DNA from: Leptobacterium sp964389205
GTDB taxonomy: Bacteria > Bacteroidota > Bacteroidia > Flavobacteriales > Flavobacteriaceae
Direction of reading: 5' to 3'
Assembly (NCBI GenBank): GCA_964389205.1
Contig: CAYMDH010000037.1
Coordinates: 1 to 37,560 of the forward strand
DNA length: 37,560 bases
Part shown: positions 32,193-37,560 of the stretch, one piece after another
Position numbering within the stretch: position 1 is the stretch's first letter
How the letters are laid out: the number at the start of each line of letters is the position of its first letter
Notes under the pieces: generated by a model
Databases searched by the model: none
The model's input: only the letters and a program-made list of their open reading frames with translations
What the model was told of the DNA's origin: nothing
Position numbers and translations under genes: made by a program

Positions 32193-32978
32193 TTAAATAT
32201 AAATTTCTCCTTTTAAATAGATTTTACAAAAACCTCCTATAATCACACGATCATCAATTAATTCGCAAAACAACCTGCCACTGCGATTGGATAATTGCGA
32301 TGCTATGAGGGTGTTTTTTTTTAATTTATCTGCCCAAAAAGGTATTAAAGAACAATGAGCAGAACCTGTTACAGGATCTTCAAAAATACCTGCCTGTGGT
32401 GTAAAAAAACGAGATACAAAATCTACTTTTTCTCCAGGAGCAGTGAGTATAATGCCACCAGGGTCTAAATTTATTTGATTCCAAATAGCTGGTTTAGGGT
32501 TGAAGTTTTTCACCATCGATTCATCTTCATATACCAATATATAATCCCTGTATTTATATACTTCTAAAGGAAGTTTTTCTAACCCTTTTTTTATAACCTC
32601 TGGGAGGACAGTTTTTTTAACTGGCCACGAAGGGAAATTGAGATAAATTTTATTCTCCTTTTTAGTAGCCTTTAAAAGTCCACTAGCAGAATTAAAAATA
32701 AGTGTCGTTTTATCATAATTTAAATGATTAAAAATCACATATGCACTTGCTAAGGTAGCATGACCGCACAAGTCCATTTCTATTTCTGGAGTAAACCAAC
32801 GGATATCAAACCCAGTGCCGTTTTGAATAATAAAAGCGGTTTCAGAAAGGTTATTTTCTTGTGCTATTTTTAATAAAGTAGCATCATCCAACCAATTTTT
32901 TAACAGACATACAGCAGCATAGTTTCCTTTAAAAACAGTATCTGTAAAAGCATCTATCTGATATATAGGGACGGTCAT
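32193..32978 (-). CDS. PhzF-family isomerase
   Basis: A 261-residue protein of the diaminopimelate-epimerase-like fold. The opening YQIDAFTDTVFKGNYAAVCLL, the catalytic Glu in NNLSETAFI (Glu46), RWFTPEIEMDLCGHATLASA and the C-terminal FEDPVTGSAHCSLIPFWA are all family signatures. Named for the phenazine enzyme PhzF, but no other phenazine genes are present, so a general isomerase role on a small metabolite is more likely. It lies 3 bases from the gene upstream and about 24 bases from the one downstream. Confidence 0.93.
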   Translation of the reverse strand: MTVPIYQIDAFTDTVFKGNYAAVCLLKNWLDDATLLKIAQENNLSETAFIIQNGTGFDIRWFTPEIEMDLCGHATLASAYVIFNHLNYDKTTLIFNSASGLLKATKKENKIYLNFPSWPVKKTVLPEVIKKGLEKLPLEVYKYRDYILVYEDESMVKNFNPKPAIWNQINLDPGGIILTAPGEKVDFVSRFFTPQAGIFEDPVTGSAHCSLIPFWADKLKKNTLIASQLSNRSGRLFCELIDDRVIIGGFCKIYLKGEIYI

Positions 32979-32981
32979 ACG

Positions 32982-33482
32982 TTATAATTGTTTTTTATAA
33001 TTAAACTTCACCTCTTGAGTACTTCCGTCTTTTTGAGAAACTACTACGTAAACGTTCATTTCATTTTCATTTATTTTTTCAAAAGTAAGCTCATCAAAAT
33101 AAAGCGTATTCTTTTCAGCTTTTACAAGTTTAAAATCAACAGTTTCGTTCTTTTCTTCCCAACCCTTAAAATCATTATTAAAATGCTTTAATTGCATTAA
33201 CAATGTATTGTTTATTTCACGAATACCACCAACTTCATAAAACTGTACCTCATTGTCTACTACCAATTTAAAAACAAACATCATAGAACCTCCTAGTGCC
33301 GGGCTCCATATTTCTTCTGTAATCCCTGCAAAAGCCTCTCCTTTCCAATGCCCTTCAATCCAACTATATTCACTTAAATTAGCCTTCGGTGATTCTCCAT
33401 TTTCTGGAAACTTTAATGTATTTTGTTGAGCAACAACAGTTAAATTCAAACAAAAGAACAATAAGAAAATTACTTTTTTCAT
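32982..33482 (-). CDS. Exported DUF6265-like protein
   Basis: A 166-residue protein with a Sec signal peptide (1-18, cleaving VVA-QQ). The mature part begins with LSEYSWIEGHWKGEAFAGITEEIWSPALGGSMMFVFKL, the typical opening of the DUF6265 group, a small lipocalin-like beta barrel of unknown function. First gene of an operon-like run on the minus strand (33482 to 29657). The 126 bases upstream to the GNAT gene contain no feature I can name. Confidence 0.8.
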   Translation of the reverse strand: MKKVIFLLFFCLNLTVVAQQNTLKFPENGESPKANLSEYSWIEGHWKGEAFAGITEEIWSPALGGSMMFVFKLVVDNEVQFYEVGGIREINNTLLMQLKHFNNDFKGWEEKNETVDFKLVKAEKNTLYFDELTFEKINENEMNVYVVVSQKDGSTQEVKFNYKKQL

Positions 33483-33608
33483 AATGATTCGATATTAACA
33501 ATTACGTAGTCTACATCGATTTTTTGTGAGAATCGAAGGTACTATTTTATAAATTATTTACATAGTTAGATTGAGTTAACAACCACTTTCAATGAGTGAA
33601 ACAATTCT

Positions 33609-34142
33609 TTATTTGGGGTTATCAATTTTATACCAACTTAATTTTATGTTTTCAGGCTCGTACATAAAATCTTCTATATAAGTTAAACCTATATTCAACA
33701 ATGCTTTTTTAGAAGCTTTATTTCCTAATTCTGATATTCCATATATGGTAGAAATATTTAATTGATTAAAACCATAATTTATAGCTGCTTTTCCAGATTC
33801 TGTAGCATATCCTTTGCCCCAATAACGAGGAATAAAGCGATACCCAATATCATAGAAATTATAATACCCATTCATTATTTTTTCTGTATTCATTCTTAAA
33901 CCAGACCAGCCAATAAAATCTCCAGAAGTTTTTTCAATAGCCGCCCACCTTCCAATTCCATACATTTTATATTGACTCAGTATTTGTTCAATAGTTATTT
34001 GGGCTTCTTTTTTAGAAGTAATAGGTTGTTTTCCTAAGTATTGATGCACCTCTGGGTTTGTATCAAGCTCAAACATACCGTCAATATCATTGAGCGTTAA
34101 TGTTCTTAATAACAATCGATCTGTTTCAATAATAATACTCAT
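33609..34142 (-). CDS. GNAT-family N-acetyltransferase (RimJ/RimL-like)
   Basis: A 177-residue acetyltransferase. It opens with IETDRLLLRTLTLNDIDGMFELDTNPEV, typical of the RimJ/RimL subfamily. The acetyl-CoA-binding loop is IPRYWGKGYATESGKAAINYGF (Q/RxxGxG/A type), followed by GISELGNKASKKALLNIGL. The acceptor may be a protein N-terminus or a small molecule. Its ATG overlaps the stop of the large BNR-repeat gene (ATGA, 34139-34142), so it is translated with it, although a functional link is not obvious. Confidence 0.9.
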   Translation of the reverse strand: MSIIIETDRLLLRTLTLNDIDGMFELDTNPEVHQYLGKQPITSKKEAQITIEQILSQYKMYGIGRWAAIEKTSGDFIGWSGLRMNTEKIMNGYYNFYDIGYRFIPRYWGKGYATESGKAAINYGFNQLNISTIYGISELGNKASKKALLNIGLTYIEDFMYEPENIKLSWYKIDNPK

Positions 34143-37100
34143 TCTTTTATAATTATGGCAGGTAATCCCAGAGCTTTGTATTGCCTGTTAAAAGCGTTCA
34201 TTTCTATATTAATAATATCTTCTTTCTCTTTAGAAAATGTACTCCATGCTTTCTTTAAATCGATAAGACGTTCTTTTGCTCCACTGGTAACTATTGGATT
34301 TGCTGTATCTACATAGTTTTTTAAATTTAAAAGCTCTGCATTTAAACGATTGGTAAAATTAATAACATCTTGAAATGTCTTTTGTTTGGGTTGAACTAAT
34401 TGTGTTTCCCAACGATCAATTTTATCAATAATTGTTTTTGCTTTTCCAACCAAACTATCTGCTTCTTTATTATTTTCTAAGAGCAATTGATATGACTTTA
34501 ATTGTGCTTTAGCAGAGCGCATTGCATTAACAGATTCATGAATATCACGAACTTGATTTTCAATGGCATCTAAAAAAAGTTGTTGAGTATTAAAATTTGC
34601 AGTAGTAGCTTTTATTTTAGGATTAGGGAGTATGTTAACAGTAGTTTCTACAGAATCTTTTTCTAAAATCAATCGAAGTTTATAAGCACCTGGTGAAACT
34701 CTAGATCCTCTATAATTTCCAAATACAAAAACCTTATCTACAGATGGGAGTGTTTCTTTTCTAAAATCCCAAGTGAAACGATTCACGCCTTTTTTAGAAG
34801 ACAGTACAGCCGGTTTTTGAGGTCCTCCGGGCCATGATTTAAAATCTTTTTGAGAATTGTTAGTAATGGTGCGAATTAATGTTCCTTCTTGATTAAATAC
34901 TTTTAGAGTTAATGAAAGTGAATCTGCTTTTTCTTTGAGCGCATAATCAAAAGTGACACCTTCTTTTGGGTTTTGTCCTAAGCCATTATTGGTATTATCA
35001 GAAGCACCTCCAAATAAACGATACGTATTCTTTGGTTTGTAAATGGCTACGGCTTTTTCGTCGACTTTACTCGATGATTGTTGAATAGCACCTAAATCAT
35101 CTAAGATCCAAAAAGACCTACCTGCAGTTGCAGCAACCAAATCATTATCCTGAAAAATCAAATCATTAATAGGAACGATAGGAAGGTTTAATTGAAATCG
35201 CTGCCATTGTGCACCATCATTGGTAGAAATAAATAAACCTGTTTCGGTGCCAGCATATAGTATTCCTTTAACTTTAGGATCTTCTCGAACTACACGTGCA
35301 AAAGTGTGAGAACCTTCAATACCATTAGTGATTTTAGACCAGCTAGCACCGTAATTTGAAGTTTTATAAATATAAGGTTGTAAATCATTGAGTTTATAAC
35401 GCATTAAAGTAATGTAAGCAGTTGCTGGATCGTGCGGAGATACTTCTATGCTATTTATAATGCCTTCTTTTAATTTTGGTGGCGTTACATTTTGCCAATT
35501 ATCACCACCATCTTTGGTAATGTGTACCAAACCATCGTCAGAGCCTGCCCATAACACCCCTTTTTCATGAGGAGATGCTACTAGATACATGATAGTATTA
35601 TAGTTTTCTCCGCCTGCAGCTTCATTGGTATAAGGCCCGCCTCCAGCACCCTGCTGTGCAGGATTATTTCTAGTTAGATCTGGACTTATAGTTTTCCAGC
35701 TAAGACCTCCGTCTATTGTTTTAAAAACCACATTGCCTGCATGATAGATGGTTTCTCTATTGTGTGGATCACTAATAATAGGTGCATTCCAATTAAAACG
35801 ATGTTTTTGGTCTATAGGAGCTGTGCCCAATGCAACTTCAGGGTATTCTTTGATGGCTTTCCCTTCATTAGATGCTTTAATCCATTGTTCTATAATGCCT
35901 TGATAACAGCCACCGTAAATAACTTCAGGATTGTCTGGGTCAAAGGCCAAATAAGCACTCTCACAGCCGGCAACAGAATACCAGTCTTTCCAGCCAATAC
36001 CACCCCCATTGGTTCTGCTGGCAATAGCAATAGCAGAATTATCTTGTTGCCCTCCATATACATGATAAGGAACTTGATTATCTGTAATTACTCTATAAAA
36101 TTGAGAAGTGAGTTGATTTTGTTGACTAGACCAGCTTTTGCCCCCATTAAAAGAAACATTGGCTCCACCATCATTAGAGTTAATCATGATTTTATTATTG
36201 GTAGGATTGATCCACAAATGATGGTTATCTCCATGAGGAGTTGGTAAAGGAGTAAATGTTTTTCCCCCATCTATAGATTTTGTAACAGGTGCATTTAATA
36301 CATATACTACATTCTCGTCTTGAGGATCTGCAAAAATCTCCATATAGTACCATGACCTGGCAATATTAATTCGATCTTTATTTATGTGTGTCCATTTTTT
36401 TCCACCATTATCAGATCTATATACGCCTCCTTTTTTACCTTCAGCTTCTATAACAGCCCATACCTTGTTAGAATTAGCTCTAGAAACCGTAATTCCAGAT
36501 TTTCCAAAGGCCTTTGGCAATCCACCTTCTAATTTTTTCCAACTAGCTCCCTCGTCTGTAGATTTGTAAATCCCTGAGTTTTTACCTCCAGACGTGATAG
36601 TCCATGGAAATCGTTGGTGTTGCCACATAGAAGCATATAATATTCGTGGATTATTCATATCCATAGACAATGAAGAAGCTCCAGTAGTATTGGCTACAAA
36701 TAATATTTTCTCCCAACTTTTTCCTCCGTTTATTGATTTGTATACACCTCGCTCTTCTGTAGGGCCATATTGAGATCCTTGTACAGCAACGTAAACAACT
36801 TCTGAATTTTTTGGATGAATACGAATATCAGAAATATGCATACTAGCATCAAGACCTATATGTTTCCACGTTTTTCCAGCATCAGTAGATTTGTAAACAC
36901 CATCTCCACTGGAGGTCATTACTCCTCGAACAGCATGTTCGCCCATTCCAACAAAAATAACGTTAGGATCAGATTCTGCTATAGCAATAGCACCCACGGT
37001 TCCTATTTTAAAAAACCCATCAGAAATATTTTTCCATTGAATTCCTCCATCTGTTGTTTTCCAAACACCGCCACCAGTACTTCCCATATAATAAGTCATA

Positions 37101-37294
37101 GGATCTGAAACTACCCCTGAAGAAGCAACGCTTCGGCCACCTCTAAAAGGGCCTATATTTCGCCATTTTAAACCACTAAATTGTTTTTCATCAATTTTAA
37201 TAAGATTAGATTTTGCAGTTTTCTTCCGTCTTTGTGAATGGGCTGTTAATGGGATAACTAACAGTAAAAGGAGGAGAATTTTAAAAGGCTTCAT
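34139..37294 (-). CDS. Large secreted BNR/VPS10-type beta-propeller protein
   Basis: About 1051 residues from ATG 37292-37294, chosen because it gives a clean signal peptide (MKPFKILLLLLLVIPLTAHS, cleaving before QRR); an upstream start at 37369 is unlikely. The body, to about residue 740, is built from many BNR/sortilin-type blades with SxDxGxxW repeats such as STGGGVWKTTDGGIQWKNIS and STDAGKTWKHIG. The C-terminal third has a beta domain and then a helical region rich in Lys/Gln. Proteins of this glycosyl-hydrolase-like/WD40-YVTN-BNR group are common in Bacteroidetes and their substrate is unknown; the usual sialidase catalytic residues are not evident. Secreted or envelope-located. Confidence 0.88.
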   Translation of the reverse strand: MKPFKILLLLLLVIPLTAHSQRRKKTAKSNLIKIDEKQFSGLKWRNIGPFRGGRSVASSGVVSDPMTYYMGSTGGGVWKTTDGGIQWKNISDGFFKIGTVGAIAIAESDPNVIFVGMGEHAVRGVMTSSGDGVYKSTDAGKTWKHIGLDASMHISDIRIHPKNSEVVYVAVQGSQYGPTEERGVYKSINGGKSWEKILFVANTTGASSLSMDMNNPRILYASMWQHQRFPWTITSGGKNSGIYKSTDEGASWKKLEGGLPKAFGKSGITVSRANSNKVWAVIEAEGKKGGVYRSDNGGKKWTHINKDRINIARSWYYMEIFADPQDENVVYVLNAPVTKSIDGGKTFTPLPTPHGDNHHLWINPTNNKIMINSNDGGANVSFNGGKSWSSQQNQLTSQFYRVITDNQVPYHVYGGQQDNSAIAIASRTNGGGIGWKDWYSVAGCESAYLAFDPDNPEVIYGGCYQGIIEQWIKASNEGKAIKEYPEVALGTAPIDQKHRFNWNAPIISDPHNRETIYHAGNVVFKTIDGGLSWKTISPDLTRNNPAQQGAGGGPYTNEAAGGENYNTIMYLVASPHEKGVLWAGSDDGLVHITKDGGDNWQNVTPPKLKEGIINSIEVSPHDPATAYITLMRYKLNDLQPYIYKTSNYGASWSKITNGIEGSHTFARVVREDPKVKGILYAGTETGLFISTNDGAQWQRFQLNLPIVPINDLIFQDNDLVAATAGRSFWILDDLGAIQQSSSKVDEKAVAIYKPKNTYRLFGGASDNTNNGLGQNPKEGVTFDYALKEKADSLSLTLKVFNQEGTLIRTITNNSQKDFKSWPGGPQKPAVLSSKKGVNRFTWDFRKETLPSVDKVFVFGNYRGSRVSPGAYKLRLILEKDSVETTVNILPNPKIKATTANFNTQQLFLDAIENQVRDIHESVNAMRSAKAQLKSYQLLLENNKEADSLVGKAKTIIDKIDRWETQLVQPKQKTFQDVINFTNRLNAELLNLKNYVDTANPIVTSGAKERLIDLKKAWSTFSKEKEDIINIEMNAFNRQYKALGLPAIIIKE

Positions 37295-37369
37295 GGTTGA
37301 TAGTTTTATATAAAGTGAAGGATAATTAACGCTAAATATTAAATGACAAGTTAGCAAAAAAACAAACAC

Positions 37370-37560
37370 AAAGAATGTGCTTAATTAAGAAGAATGATGC
37401 GATTTTTTTGCATATTTTAAAGGGGTGTTTTTTTTGTACTATCAAAAATTATCAAAAATATTCTTTTCGAATTTATATATTTGAAAAAAAATGAGATAAA
37501 CGTATATACCTGAGTTCGATTAATAAAAAGCGAGTTGATTAGTTTTAATAGATTGATATT
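37370..37560. other. AT-rich upstream region, no gene seen
   Basis: This stretch lies upstream of the large BNR-repeat gene and presumably holds its promoter. I cannot identify a clear Bacteroidetes -33/-7 pair (TTG and TAnnTTTG), a tRNA or a coding region in it. Confidence 0.5.

Noticed and set aside
32193..32978. Phenazine biosynthesis cluster
   Set aside because: Only a PhzF-like isomerase is present; no phzA/B, D, E or G homologue is in the window.
35741..36247. Plus-strand 168-codon frame inside the BNR-repeat gene
   Set aside because: It is a shadow of a strongly supported repeat protein on the minus strand.

Overview
The window looks like a chromosomal scaffold segment of a marine-type member of the Flavobacteriaceae (Bacteroidetes). 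The DNA is AT-rich, start regions are A-rich with few Shine-Dalgarno sites, and many proteins begin with lipobox or Sec signals. The gene content also fits: carboxypeptidase-like regulatory-domain protein, SDR-type threonine dehydrogenase, a Flavobacteriia-type RiPP leader, and M13, M3 and M28 peptidases. I cannot name the genus. A run of 100 N bases (98-197) is a scaffold gap lying inside a 70-bp tandem repeat.

Layout. 1-340: a possible IS21-type element end followed by the gapped tandem repeat. 329-2213 (minus): three unrecognised genes in apparent operon order, a 363-aa soluble protein and two small membrane proteins, one of them broken by a frameshift at an A8 run. 2468-5548 (plus): four-gene operon with an ABA4-like membrane protein, a 7-TM membrane protein, and a LytS-type histidine kinase with its LytTR response regulator. 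5561-8090 (minus): a VPGUxT-type thioredoxin-like protein with an MsrA-like domain, an SDR reductase, and the remnant of an aspartyl-protease gene. 8154-10548 (plus): GMC oxidoreductase with its gluconate-dehydrogenase-subunit-3-like lipoprotein. 10640-10757: a palindromic intergenic repeat. 10803-17569: LysR regulator divergent from a complete histidine-utilisation operon hutH-hutU-hutI-hutG. This operon would convert histidine through urocanate, imidazolonepropionate and formiminoglutamate to glutamate plus formamide.

17570-21694: structured intergenic DNA, then (minus) an M3 peptidase, an orphan lanthipeptide-like RiPP precursor, a degenerate second copy of that precursor's core, and SDR-type L-threonine 3-dehydrogenase. 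21967-25117 (plus): two small exported proteins and an M13 metallopeptidase lipoprotein ending at a strong terminator. 25201-29071 (minus): TPR protein, YeeZ-like SDR protein, membrane M28 peptidase. 29196-29654 (plus): CBS-pair protein. 29657-33482 (minus): an operon-like run of a DUF6265-like protein, PhzF-like protein, 640-aa carboxypeptidase-regulatory-domain protein, a 76-aa relic of that same protein with its middle deleted, and a zinc-ribbon protein. 33609-37294 (minus): a GNAT acetyltransferase coupled to a large secreted BNR/sortilin-type beta-propeller protein.

Most of the window is ordinary metabolism and peptide or amino-acid degradation. The less usual parts are the unrecognised three-gene cluster beside the repeats, the orphan RiPP precursor with a decayed duplicate, the internally deleted 76-aa paralogue, the ABA4-like/LytTR operon, and several palindromic intergenic structures.
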